Shown here in pieces: positions 34,948 to 42,752 of a DNA stretch of 64,000 nucleotides (position 1 is its first letter; every line of letters starts with the position of its first letter). The notes beneath the pieces were generated by a model. The model saw only the letters and a list, made by a program, of their open reading frames with translations, did not search any database and was not told the origin of the DNA. A program made the position numbers and the translations under genes. This DNA comes from Bacteroidales bacterium (GTDB lineage Bacteria > Bacteroidota > Bacteroidia > Bacteroidales > P3): positions 175,179-239,178 of the forward strand of contig JAFRTM010000013.1 of assembly GCA_017439185.1 (NCBI GenBank), in the 5' to 3' direction.

Positions 34948-35128
34948 GGAATTAAGAAGTAAGATATTCTACGGGCTGGCCCTCTCGGACTGGCGCATGC
35001 TGAAGGAGAAATCGTCAAGGAACGAGACCATAGTGACGAAGACCGACGGCAAGGTGGTGGAATTGTCGGCGCGAAGCGCTTTCCGACGTCTTTTCGGCGA
35101 CAGCAAAGAGTTTCCCAAAATATACTAA
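34928..35128 (+). CDS. Small partner of the zeta-like protein, possible antitoxin
   Basis: 66 residues from the ATG at 34928, overlapping the upstream gene's end by 20 bases in another frame; an ATG at 34910 would give six more residues. It begins MSEEEVKELRSKIFYGLALSDWRML, a likely helix pair, then SSRNETIVTKTDGKVVELSAR and a basic tail. Small proteins with a KxxxxSELVVxxDGKVV-like strand commonly accompany zeta-like kinases in Bacteroidota. An antitoxin role is inferred only from size and overlap, and it does not resemble the classical epsilon antitoxin. Confidence 0.65.
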   Translation: MSEEEVKELRSKIFYGLALSDWRMLKEKSSRNETIVTKTDGKVVELSARSAFRRLFGDSKEFPKIY

Positions 35129-35165
35129 AGAGACACCGTTGCGCTACCTTCTGAGCGCAGTCCGC

Positions 35166-35225
35166 CATGGACTGAAATCCATGTATGTTTATTGAATGAT
35201 CCTCCGGCGGGAGATTCCGCTGGAG
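35166..35225. terminator. Convergent hairpins between zeta pair and yicC
   Basis: Two stems: CATGGA/TCCATG at 35166-35183, and CTCCGGCGG 35202-35210 with CCGCTGGAG 35217-35225. The second abuts the yicC stop. T-runs are weak, so it may serve both directions only partly. Confidence 0.5.
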
Positions 35226-36095
35226 TCAGAGGATGTTGCCCAACTGTTCCTTTATCTTCTCCAACTCGTCTTTCATCTCTACCACTAGGCGCTGAATTTC
35301 CACGTGGTTGGCCTTTGAGCCGATGGTGTTGATCTCCCTTCCCATCTCCTGAGCCACGAAGCCCAGTTTCTTGCCGCTCACCTCCTCCTCGTCCATCGTG
35401 TGGCGGAAGAAGTCTATATGTTTTGCCAGCCTCACCTTCTCCTCGGTGATGTCCAGTTTTTCGAGATAGTAGATAAGTTCTTGTTCGAAACGGTTCTGGT
35501 CGACCTCCTTCACTGCCAACTCGGCGAAATATTTACGTATCCTGTCTTTCGCCGTCTCAATGCGCTCGCCCTCATACTGAGGAATAACTTTGAGCTTGGC
35601 TTCGATGGTGTCCACATGTTTGACGAAGTCGGCGGCGAGCACCGTTCCTTCGTGTTGGCGGAAAGACTGCACGTCCCCGATGGTGTCGAGCAGGCATTGG
35701 GAGAAAGTCTCCCATTGATCGTCCGGCATCTCCCCGTCGGTGGAGGAGGCCCAGATGTCGGGTTGCCTCACTACACACTCCAGCATCTTGCTGTCGTCGA
35801 TGTCAAGATGCGTCTGGGCGGCCAGTTCTCGCAACATCTGCAGTCGTGCCACGGCGAGGTCCTTGTTGAGCGAAGCGTCGGTCTCGGCGTTGCTTTCCTC
35901 GCTTATCACCACGTCGATTTTTCCTCTCATGAGAACTGTGAGCATGGCCCTGATTTCTATATCCTTGCTCCTGTAGGCGTTGGGCATCTTCACGTTGAGG
36001 TCGAGCTGCTTGCTGTTGAGGGTCTTGATTTCCACGTTAACCCTTGTGCCGCCGAGGGTGCACTGCCGTTTGGCATATCCTGTCATCGATTTCAT
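35226..36095 (-). CDS. yicC: YicC/YloC family endoribonuclease
   Basis: 289 residues. The family start MKSMTGYAK is exact, followed by VNVEIKTLNSKQLDLNVKMP and the DIEIRAMLTVLMRGKIDVVIS block. The C-terminal DUF1732 portion carries FEQELIYYLEKLDITEEKVRLAKHIDFF and GFVAQEMGREINTIGSKAN, ending in the usual MKDELEKIKEQL helix. In E. coli the protein is an endoribonuclease in small-RNA decay. It is second in a minus-strand unit, ten bases after apbE. gmk, a frequent neighbour, is absent. Confidence 0.94.
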   Translation of the reverse strand: MKSMTGYAKRQCTLGGTRVNVEIKTLNSKQLDLNVKMPNAYRSKDIEIRAMLTVLMRGKIDVVISEESNAETDASLNKDLAVARLQMLRELAAQTHLDIDDSKMLECVVRQPDIWASSTDGEMPDDQWETFSQCLLDTIGDVQSFRQHEGTVLAADFVKHVDTIEAKLKVIPQYEGERIETAKDRIRKYFAELAVKEVDQNRFEQELIYYLEKLDITEEKVRLAKHIDFFRHTMDEEEVSGKKLGFVAQEMGREINTIGSKANHVEIQRLVVEMKDELEKIKEQLGNIL

Positions 36096-36105
36096 AGATA
36101 GTATA

Positions 36106-37131
36106 TTATTCTTTAATTAATTCTTTGAATATTCCGGTGTAGCTGGTCTTGTTGGTGCCATGGTCGTCATAGATGAAGTAGGCGCCCATGACGTCGTCGT
36201 GTTCGGCGATAAAGGCTTTTGCATCTTCCATTCCCATGACCATAAAGGCTGTGGCGAGGGCATCGGCGCGCCAGGCTGCGCTGTCGATTACCGAGACGCT
36301 GAGCAGCGAGTGTTCCACCGGGCGACCGGTGCGCGGGTCGATGGTGTGGGAATAGCGCACGCCGTCCTTCTCGTAGTATTTCCTGTAGTTGCCCGACGTC
36401 ACAATAGCGAGGTCGCGCAGTTCCACCGCGGTCATCACCTCTTGCGGGCTTACGCTGTCGCGTGCCGGCTTCTCTATGCCTACAGTCCACAGCTTGCCGC
36501 CCTGCTTGGTGCCGTGGGCCAGGACTTCGCCGCCCACGTCAACGAGGTAATTCGTGATGCCTTTGCTTTCGAAGAAGGCGCCGATCTTGTCGGAGGTATA
36601 GCCTTGGGCGATGGCGTTGAAGTCCAGCTCGGTATTCTTGTTGTAGCGGTGATATACCATGGTGCCGTCGTCCTGCCATTCAATTTCTATGACTTCCTGC
36701 GAGGCCTTGAGGAGGCGGTTGAGGAGGCTGTCCGGGAGCGGCTCGCGTTGGCGGAAGCTGAATCCCCAAGCGCTCACCAGAGCACCCACGCGGCAGTCGA
36801 ACGCCCCGTGTGTGTATTTCCACATATCCAAAGACAGGCTAAGCAACTCTTCCATGTCGTTGTTGATGACGCTGTCTTCGCCGCTGTTGAGGCGGCGGAC
36901 CAGGGAGTATTCCTCCCATAGCGAGGCGGTCATGTCGAAGTCACGGAATATAGAGTCAATCTGATGCGCGAAGTTCCTGTTGCACGAGTCGTAGTAGGTG
37001 ATGCTGTAGTAGGTGCCCTGGGCCTTGCCGTTGAGGTGAATGGCCGGGTCGTTGGTCTGGCTGATGCCCGAGCAGGAGCCCAGCAGCGCCGCGAGGGCGA
37101 GTGCGATGGTCAGGGAGAGTCTTGTGGTCAT
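36106..37131 (-). CDS. apbE: FAD:protein FMN transferase (ApbE lipoprotein)
   Basis: 341 residues. Signal with lipobox LLGSC (Cys about 20), so it is lipid-anchored in the periplasm. It transfers FMN from FAD to threonine residues of exported flavoproteins such as Nqr or Rnf subunits. Conserved regions: GTYYSITYYD, LSLDMWKYTHGAFDCRVGALVSAWGF, LDFNAIAQGYTSDKI, VDVGGEVLAHG, and the HTIDPRTGRPV loop with metal-binding residues near the ADALATAFMVMG segment. The nqr or rnf genes are not nearby. A terminator hairpin separates it from the T9SS gene upstream. Confidence 0.95.
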   Translation of the reverse strand: MTTRLSLTIALALAALLGSCSGISQTNDPAIHLNGKAQGTYYSITYYDSCNRNFAHQIDSIFRDFDMTASLWEEYSLVRRLNSGEDSVINNDMEELLSLSLDMWKYTHGAFDCRVGALVSAWGFSFRQREPLPDSLLNRLLKASQEVIEIEWQDDGTMVYHRYNKNTELDFNAIAQGYTSDKIGAFFESKGITNYLVDVGGEVLAHGTKQGGKLWTVGIEKPARDSVSPQEVMTAVELRDLAIVTSGNYRKYYEKDGVRYSHTIDPRTGRPVEHSLLSVSVIDSAAWRADALATAFMVMGMEDAKAFIAEHDDVMGAYFIYDDHGTNKTSYTGIFKELIKE

Positions 37132-37150
37132 ACCGGATGGTGGTTATCAA

Positions 37151-37182
37151 AAAAGCGCCCGGTAGTACTACCGAACGCTTTT
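37151..37182 (-). terminator. Terminator of the T9SS-cargo gene
   Basis: AAAAGCG 37151-37157 pairs with CGCTTTT 37176-37182 and encloses the perfect palindrome CGGTAGTACTACCG (37160-37173). A/T-flanks on both sides make it usable in either direction; on the minus strand it closes the gene ending at 37204. Confidence 0.85.
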
Positions 37183-37203
37183 GTTTGTTATAGATGTCTT
37201 TTT

Positions 37204-38538
37204 TTATTTCTTTACGATGACTTTCTTGCTGGTGGCGGTACCGTCGGCCATGCGGAAGTTGAGCATATAGACGCCGTTATTGTAGTTGGCGAAGTCTATG
37301 GTGCTGCGCACTCCGAGGTTACGGAGAGTCTCGACGCGCTGTCCTGCCATGTTGTATATGGCTATTTCCTCCACTGCCGAGGCGCTCTCGATCATAAGTC
37401 TTGCAGCCGTCGGGTTGGGGTAGATCACCACGCCGAGCTGTTCTATCTCGTCGATTCCGACGTAGGGGCTGGCCATCACGGTGACGCTAGTGGTGCGCGA
37501 GCAACCTTCGTTGGTAGCGGCGGTGAGCGACACGTCGGTGTTCTGCTGTACGTTGGTGAGTGTTATGGTGCTGTCGTGGGATGTCTGACCGTTGTAGTTC
37601 CAGGTGAGAGTTGCAGGCTGGTCGCACTCGGCTTTCAGTGTGGTGCTGGCACCGGTGAGTATGTCGAGTTCGCCCACAATAGCCACACTGATGTCGTTCT
37701 TCACGGTGAGGTTGAGGACTATCAGGCTGTCGCAGCCGTAGATGTCCTTACCTGCGCGGAGGGTGTCAACCGAGCTCTCTTCGGAGGAGTAGTTGCCCCA
37801 TACGAATGTGCCGCAGGAGACGGTGTCTCTGGGAACATACTGAGTCTTGTGGACTACGAGGTGGATATTGATCACGCTGTCTCTGCAGGCGCCATTGGCG
37901 GTGATGAGGATGTGGCGGTTGGTGTCGATGGTTTCCTCGGAGAGGATGCGGTTGCCGGTAGCTCCGAAAGCGGCGTAGTTGCAGCCCTCGACGGTGGTGT
38001 CGATGGAGGAGACATCAGGCGTGTTGATGGTGAGGGTCAGCTTGAAGGTGGAGTCGCAGGCGGTAGCCGAGGAAGCGGACACGGTGTCGTAGAAGGTGCC
38101 GTTCTCGGTGTAGAGGGTGCCGCGCCAGCGGAACTGCTTGCACACCGTGGTGTCTATCACGATCTTCGCAGTGTCCATGATTGAGAGGGTGATGGTCACG
38201 GTGCTGTCGCAACCGTTACCGTCGGTGAATGTGTGGGTGTAGGTGCCGTTGGTGGCATATACAGAGTCGCCCCAAGCGTAGGAGCAGCCGGCCTCCACGG
38301 GTTCCGACACGGTTATCGTGGATGAATGATTGACTTTGAGGTCGAGCACATAGAGAGTGTCGCCACTCAGATAGACCACTGCGGTGTCGCGGGTGTAGGT
38401 CTCACCGTTGATCCACTCATAGCTGTCGCATACGGTCACGGGCATTACTTCGTGATTGGTAGCCTTGGTCTGTGCCTTTACCGCCATCGGCATAAGAAAT
38501 GCCACAAGTACTAAGCCAAACAATACTTTTTTCATCAT
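37204..38538 (-). CDS. Secreted repeat protein with type IX sorting domain
   Basis: 444 residues. Signal peptide to about VKAQ at 23. Residues 30-330 contain about five imperfect cysteine-containing repeats of the form VC..Y.W.G..YT..G.Y..T....GCDST..L.L.I, seen in Bacteroidota surface proteins. The last 75 residues (from VVIYPNPTAAR, near 371) are a type A T9SS C-terminal sorting signal, with IYNMAGQRVET, GVYMLNFRM and the basic end SKKVIVKK. The protein should be exported through type IX secretion and attached to or released from the surface. Function otherwise unknown. Confidence 0.88.
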   Translation of the reverse strand: MMKKVLFGLVLVAFLMPMAVKAQTKATNHEVMPVTVCDSYEWINGETYTRDTAVVYLSGDTLYVLDLKVNHSSTITVSEPVEAGCSYAWGDSVYATNGTYTHTFTDGNGCDSTVTITLSIMDTAKIVIDTTVCKQFRWRGTLYTENGTFYDTVSASSATACDSTFKLTLTINTPDVSSIDTTVEGCNYAAFGATGNRILSEETIDTNRHILITANGACRDSVINIHLVVHKTQYVPRDTVSCGTFVWGNYSSEESSVDTLRAGKDIYGCDSLIVLNLTVKNDISVAIVGELDILTGASTTLKAECDQPATLTWNYNGQTSHDSTITLTNVQQNTDVSLTAATNEGCSRTTSVTVMASPYVGIDEIEQLGVVIYPNPTAARLMIESASAVEEIAIYNMAGQRVETLRNLGVRSTIDFANYNNGVYMLNFRMADGTATSKKVIVKK

Positions 38539-38636
38539 CTTGTGCTATTATTTATTACTATTATTATTTACCTTATAAATTGTTTATCAAAATGTTACAG
38601 CGCCAAGTGGCACTTTTGGACTTTTGATATTGGAAA

Positions 38637-38668
38637 GCAAAGATACAAAGTTTTTTTTATCTGCACAA
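38637..38668 (-). promoter_or_regulatory. Promoter of the T9SS-cargo gene
   Basis: On the minus strand, TTG (plus 38666-38668), 20 bases, TATCTTTGC (plus 38637-38645). The leader is about 90 bases. Confidence 0.75.
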
Positions 38669-38751
38669 TTTTTTTTCCAAAAACTTTTATATTTTTTTTA
38701 TTCCTTGTCGCTAAAGGTTGGATTTCAGCAGCCTCCTGGTTTTGTGTTAAT

Positions 38752-39091
38752 AGAACCGATTAAAAGCAGTTTTCGGACACACTTTTCCCATTTTTTTATC
38801 TTTTTTATTTATATAGTCTCAAAAACGCACCAACTCGGCGGAAGGTTAACATTTTTTTCTCCAACCCCAACCTTGCCATATCCTTACCGTCACCTTAATG
38901 TGACCTTAATGAATATCGAATCGCCGTTTCCGAAAAAGCGAGAGCAATGGAAGCTAGCTTTCATTGCCAAGTTAAAGGAAACGTCTTGCTCGTAAGAGCA
39001 AAACCTTTAATCAACTATTAAGAGACCTTTAACCATCCCTTACCAAAATTTTTCAAAAAACCGTGTCTGAAAATCGGCCTTGTCCGGTTCT
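38752..39091. repeat. Intergenic repeat element with inverted ends
   Basis: The 674-base gap between the T9SS gene and the acyltransferase gene contains a 340-base element with related inverted ends: AGAACC at 38752 plus TTTCGGACACAC, and GTGTCTGAAAATCGG at 39063 plus GGTTCT at 39086-39091. The left third is an inverted relative of 1113-1209. Positions 38891-38922 are a direct relative of 971-1002. Positions 38925-39001 carry the two-hairpin module (stem CGTTTCC/GGAAACG and stem TTGCTC/GAGCAA). No gene is contained. Confidence 0.75.
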
Positions 39092-39146
39092 GTTGGCAAA
39101 CGGGCAAAGCAAATCCTCCACTCACGCAATTTATAGCCGCAAATTC

Positions 39147-39177
39147 TTGTCAGTTTGAAAAATGTTAGTATCTTTGC
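39147..39177 (+). promoter_or_regulatory. Promoter of the acyltransferase gene
   Basis: TTG at 39147-39149, 19 bases, TATCTTTGC at 39169-39177. It excludes the upstream ATG at 39162 as a start. Confidence 0.8.
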
Positions 39178-39212
39178 ACAATCTATTCAACGCCTCAAAA
39201 CGTAGTAACTCA

Positions 39213-40184
39213 ATGCAAGACAACAGAAATACAGCGATAGACCTGCTGAAATGCCTGGCGATGATTCTTATCACCAACTCTCATTTCGGCCTACTCTATG
39301 GGCGCTTCGACTACCTCGCCACGGGCGGCACTATCGGCGACGCTCTGTTTTTCTTCTGCTCGGGTTTCGCCCTCTTCCTCAAGCCCATGGACGGCCTGAA
39401 AGGCTTCGCCGACTGGTACAAGCGCCGCATCAACAGGATTTACCCGCCGGTCATAGCCGCCGCGCTGGTGGGAACGCTCTTCTTCGCCCGCCATTATGGT
39501 CTGCTCGACATCGTCCTCGCGAGGGACTACTGGTTCGTCGGCTGCATCATGCTCTACTACGTGGCGATATACCTCATCGGCTCCTACCTCCGTAAGGCGG
39601 TGCCGTACATCGGACTGGCGGTGCTTGTCGGCGCTGCCGTATGGTTCCACCTCATAGACTATGCCGGCTTCCAGCTCTTCGGCGGCCACTACATCCGCTG
39701 GCTCGTCTTCTTCGCCTTTATGCTCGCAGGCTCCTGGCTGGGCATGCATGCCGGGAAACTCAGGTGTCGTCCGGTCCTCGACGCTGTCCTGGCAGTGGCG
39801 TCGGTGGCGCTCTTCTACGCAATTCTGCTCGTGTCTGCGCGCTATGGGGTCCTGGCAAGGGTGCAGTATCTGAGTGTCGTGGCTCTCCTCGCCGCGGTAT
39901 ATTATATATATAAGGTATGTGCAAACCCGCTTGCCGTACGTCTGTTCGGCAGCAAAGGGTGGAACAAGGTCATACGGGCTTTCGGCGGTCTCTGTCTCGA
40001 AGTCTATCTGGTGCAGTATTTCCTTATCACCGACCGCCTCAACAACCTCTTCCCGCTGAATGTCGTGATTGTGGCTCTCGGTGTGCTGCTGCTGGCCTAC
40101 CTCACCCGTTGCCTCGCCCGCTTCCTGAGCCAGACTTTCTCCCGCGAGCCTTACAACTGGAAAGAGATAATACGCCTCTACTGA
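39213..40184 (+). CDS. Acyltransferase 3 family membrane protein
   Basis: 323 residues with ten or so transmembrane helices. The family opens with a short cytoplasmic segment (NRNTAIDLLKCLAMILITNSHF, residues 4-25, where H24 corresponds to the conserved membrane histidine) and a FFFCSGFALF helix; the KRRINRIYPP motif near 70-79 holds the conserved arginines. These proteins transfer acetyl or other acyl groups to sugars of lipopolysaccharide, peptidoglycan or exopolysaccharide. The acceptor is unknown and no glycan operon is adjacent. It is monocistronic, with its own promoter and terminator. Confidence 0.85.
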   Translation: MQDNRNTAIDLLKCLAMILITNSHFGLLYGRFDYLATGGTIGDALFFFCSGFALFLKPMDGLKGFADWYKRRINRIYPPVIAAALVGTLFFARHYGLLDIVLARDYWFVGCIMLYYVAIYLIGSYLRKAVPYIGLAVLVGAAVWFHLIDYAGFQLFGGHYIRWLVFFAFMLAGSWLGMHAGKLRCRPVLDAVLAVASVALFYAILLVSARYGVLARVQYLSVVALLAAVYYIYKVCANPLAVRLFGSKGWNKVIRAFGGLCLEVYLVQYFLITDRLNNLFPLNVVIVALGVLLLAYLTRCLARFLSQTFSREPYNWKEIIRLY

Positions 40185-40216
40185 GAATCGTCACAAGTCG
40201 GACAACTATAAAAACG

Positions 40217-40242
40217 AAGCCGGAGCATTTGCTCCGGCTTCT
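40217..40242. terminator. Convergent terminator hairpin
   Basis: A perfect 11-bp stem, GAAGCCGGAGC (40217-40227) with GCTCCGGCTTC (40232-40242), between the acyltransferase and the convergent FISUMP-like gene. Moderately T-rich after the stem on the plus strand. Confidence 0.85.
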
Positions 40243-40288
40243 GTTGTTCTATCGTAATCTCGTGTTGTATCCTTGCTAAACCCTGTCG

Positions 40289-41194
40289 TTAGTCTTCCTG
40301 TACGAGACGTACTGCGCGGCCACGCTGACGACGGTTGCCGGCGTCAGGACGTATGAGGTTCTTCGAGAAGTTGGCGGCGTAGGCATCGTGCTCGTCGTTG
40401 TAGGTGGAGGACCAATAGTAACCGTCCTCGTTGAGGTAATACAGAGCCTTGCCGTTGCGAAGTCCGCTGGCGGGCAGAAATACAGCACCGCGGGTCTCCA
40501 TACGTTTCCACTGCTCCACAGTGTAGATGTTGGTGGCATAGTGCATCTGCACTCCCGGACGGAAGGAGAGGCCGTAGGGCTGGTTCCACTTGTCGGGGAG
40601 GATGATGAGGCCGTGGATGGTGTCGATGGTGGCAAGACCGTATTTGTCGATACGCTTCTCGCTGTTGCCCAGGAGGTAGGTCCACTCGCTGTTGGTGAGG
40701 GTGCGCCATTTGCCTGCCTGGTCGCCGCCGTTGCTGATAGCGTTCTGGATACCCCAGTCGGCTTTGTCAAAATCACCGGTTATGTTGTTGGTGTAGTTGC
40801 CGCCAGGATTGTACTCGAGGGGATTGCTGGAGATGTTGTAAGGCTCGTAGGCTGTTGCTCCGCTGTTCCATCCCGAAGTGCCCCAGCCGAAGAGGTCGAT
40901 CCACTCGGCATAGGTGTTGGAGGTATTGGCGTTGCCGGCTCCGATATAGTCATACTGGTTCTCGGCGAAACGCCAGGTGTTGGTGCTGGCTTGGTATTGG
41001 AGGTTACCGCGTGAGAAACGGACCTGCAGGTCGTCGCTGACCGAGAAGAGGCTGTTGATGGCACCGTCATTGGTGATGCGGTTATCGATCTCTTGCGGGG
41101 TTTCGAGGTGGTTGATCACTTCGTCGCGGCAGGACCACAGTGCGGTTAGGGTCATCAGGGCTAATGTTGCCACTAAAATTGTCCTTGTTTTCAT
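40289..41194 (-). CDS. FISUMP-like surface lipoprotein (paralog 3)
   Basis: 301 residues from the ATG at 41194; a longer frame to 41272 lacks a signal peptide at its start and is rejected. Signal with lipobox ALWSC. After a short linker comes the shared body: LFSVSDDLQVRFSRGNLQYQAS, WRFAENQYDYIG, WIDLFGWGTSGWNSG, WRTLTNSEWTYLLGN, and the ending GYYWSSTYND...GRAVRLVQED. Same family as the proteins at 21822 and 25336. Surface-exposed role unknown. Confidence 0.8.
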   Translation of the reverse strand: MKTRTILVATLALMTLTALWSCRDEVINHLETPQEIDNRITNDGAINSLFSVSDDLQVRFSRGNLQYQASTNTWRFAENQYDYIGAGNANTSNTYAEWIDLFGWGTSGWNSGATAYEPYNISSNPLEYNPGGNYTNNITGDFDKADWGIQNAISNGGDQAGKWRTLTNSEWTYLLGNSEKRIDKYGLATIDTIHGLIILPDKWNQPYGLSFRPGVQMHYATNIYTVEQWKRMETRGAVFLPASGLRNGKALYYLNEDGYYWSSTYNDEHDAYAANFSKNLIRPDAGNRRQRGRAVRLVQED

Positions 41195-41350
41195 TGTTGT
41201 TATTATTTTTTTATATTTTTTCTCTTTAAATTGTGTGTTGCCTATTTCAATTTCTCGTGTGCTGGAAGTCATTGTAGATATATGATTGTCAATGTTATAC
41301 CGTATGTCTTAATCTCGCCTGCGGAGTCCGCAGGGCGAGTATTTGAAAAT

Positions 41351-41382
41351 GCAAATATACACACTTTTTTTTAATTGCCAAA
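41351..41382 (-). promoter_or_regulatory. Promoter of the third FISUMP-like gene
   Basis: On the minus strand, TTTG (plus 41379-41382), 19 bases, TATATTTGC (plus 41351-41359). The leader is about 150 bases. Confidence 0.8.
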
Positions 41383-41476
41383 TATTTTGGCATTTTTTTT
41401 GTCTTTTTTTTCAGAAAAAGGAGGAAAAAGTTTGCGCGAAGGCAATAAAGTGGGCAAGTCTGCGTTTATTAGGAGT

Positions 41477-41653
41477 ATGAAAGCAAAGATTGTCTTGATA
41501 TTGTTTTGCCTGTCGGTGTTGGGGATGAGTGTGGCAGGGTGCAGCAAGAAAGGGGCGGTGATGCCGAAACACAGGAAACGGACTCACTGCGACTGTCCCT
41601 ATTTCAGCAGTGTGACGGAGGTCGAGGAAGTGGAGGTTGCCGAATGGCGATAG
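41477..41653 (+). CDS. Small lipoprotein with C-terminal CDCP motif
   Basis: 58 residues from the ATG at 41477, preceded by AGGAG at 41471-41475. Signal with lipobox SVAGC (Cys about 22). The short mature part contains a basic run (KKGAVMPKHRKRTH) followed by CDCPYFSS. Similar very short lipoproteins with a CDCP end occur next to SprT-like genes in Bacteroidales, but the function is unknown. Its end overlaps the SprT-like gene by ten bases, so the pair is co-translated. An in-frame start at 41375 would lack a leading signal peptide. Confidence 0.75.
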   Translation: MKAKIVLILFCLSVLGMSVAGCSKKGAVMPKHRKRTHCDCPYFSSVTEVEEVEVAEWR

Positions 41654-42288
41654 GGGAGGGGCAGAGTGAGAGGTTCGCCGCGGTGCTGGGAAGGTATGTT
41701 CCTGATTGTGTGGTGGAAGCGGCGGTGGCGATGGTGATGGAGGAGGGTGTTCATCTCAAGATTGTGAAAAGCCGGCTGACGAAGTTGGGCGATTACCGGC
41801 CTCCCGGGAAGGGGAGGCCGTGGCATAGCATCACGGTGAACGGGGATTTGAACCGGTACGCTTTTCTGGTGGTGTTTTTGCACGAGTTTGCACATCTGAG
41901 GGCGTGGAAGTTGTACGGCCGCAGGGTAAAGCCCCACGGCGAGGAGTGGCAGAGACTTTTCTGTGATGAGGTGGGGAGGTTCCTAGGCAAGGGAGTCTTC
42001 CCGCAGGATGTGGAAGGGGCACTGGCGAGATACATGTCGAGTGTGCCGTTGAGCAGGAAACTGGAGAGGGAGCTGGACGCATGCTTGAGGAATTATGACT
42101 GTGTCGGGGGTGAGTCGGTGACGGTGTTGGACGACTTGTCGGCCGGCGACGTGTTCCGCCTCAAGGGAAGGGAGGAGATGGTGTTCGTGGCGGAAGAGAA
42201 GAGGAGGACCCGGTGGCGTTGCCGGGAGTTGGTGAGCGGCAAGGTGTATCTGGTGAACGGGGCAAGTGTCGTGGAAATGGTGAACTGA
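41644..42288 (+). CDS. SprT-like zinc metallopeptidase domain protein
   Basis: 214 residues from the ATG at 41644. The HExxH motif is in VVFLHEFAHLRAW near residues 79-91, and the third ligand candidate H follows in KPHGEEWQRLF, the spacing seen in SprT/Spartan-like proteases. The C-terminal part (about 160-214) is a small beta domain (LSAGDVFRLKGREEMVFVAEEKRRTRWRC) seen in Bacteroidota homologues. Cytosolic, since there is no signal. It is translationally coupled to the small lipoprotein, an unexpected partner for a cytosolic protease. Confidence 0.85.
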   Translation: MAIGEGQSERFAAVLGRYVPDCVVEAAVAMVMEEGVHLKIVKSRLTKLGDYRPPGKGRPWHSITVNGDLNRYAFLVVFLHEFAHLRAWKLYGRRVKPHGEEWQRLFCDEVGRFLGKGVFPQDVEGALARYMSSVPLSRKLERELDACLRNYDCVGGESVTVLDDLSAGDVFRLKGREEMVFVAEEKRRTRWRCRELVSGKVYLVNGASVVEMVN

Positions 42289-42643
42289 GTTTATAGAGTT
42301 TTTTACGTAAGAGCAAACATAAATCAAACACGAATCAACCACGAATCAACCATGGAGCAACGTTATCGAAAAGTGAGAGCAAAAAAGTTTACTTTTATGC
42401 CGAGCGGAGATAACGTCTTGTTTTGAAAAAAACAAAACCAAGGTGTAACGTCGGTCCGTTTGGTGGAGTCGGATGTGAGATTTTAAGGTTTCGGGGAAGG
42501 GTTGCCGGAGGGGGTTGAAAAGTGGTTGATAACTTTTGTGTAAAGGCGAAAAATTTTGTGTTAAAATATTTTTGTAAGTATCGTATAATCAATGCCTCCA
42601 TAGGAATTTAAGTTTTTTTAACATTTGTAGTATAGGAAAATAT
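42289..42643. repeat. Intergenic region with third copy of the hairpin module
   Basis: There is no gene here. Three tandem 11-base units (AATCAAACACG, AATCAACCACG, AATCAACCATG) occupy 42322-42354. The module follows: CGTTATC 42361-42367 pairs with GATAACG 42409-42415 around an inner stem GCAAAAAAGT/ACTTTTATGC (379-388 and 391-400 of the block 42). Next is TTGTTTT 42418-42424 with AAAACAA 42429-42435. The rpsL promoter lies beyond, at 42644. Confidence 0.7.
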
Positions 42644-42675
42644 TTTGTCAGTATAAAAAAGTGTTGTATCTTTGC
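42644..42675 (+). promoter_or_regulatory. str/ribosomal supercluster promoter
   Basis: TTTG at 42644-42647, 19 bases, TATCTTTGC at 42667-42675. The leader is about 70 bases before rpsL; this is probably the main promoter of the str-S10 genes. Confidence 0.9.
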
Positions 42676-42752
42676 AATTCGTTTTGTGGGTGTAAAAACC
42701 TGCAAAAAATTGATGTAAAATAGTCAAAATTAATAATATAGAAAGAAAAGAA

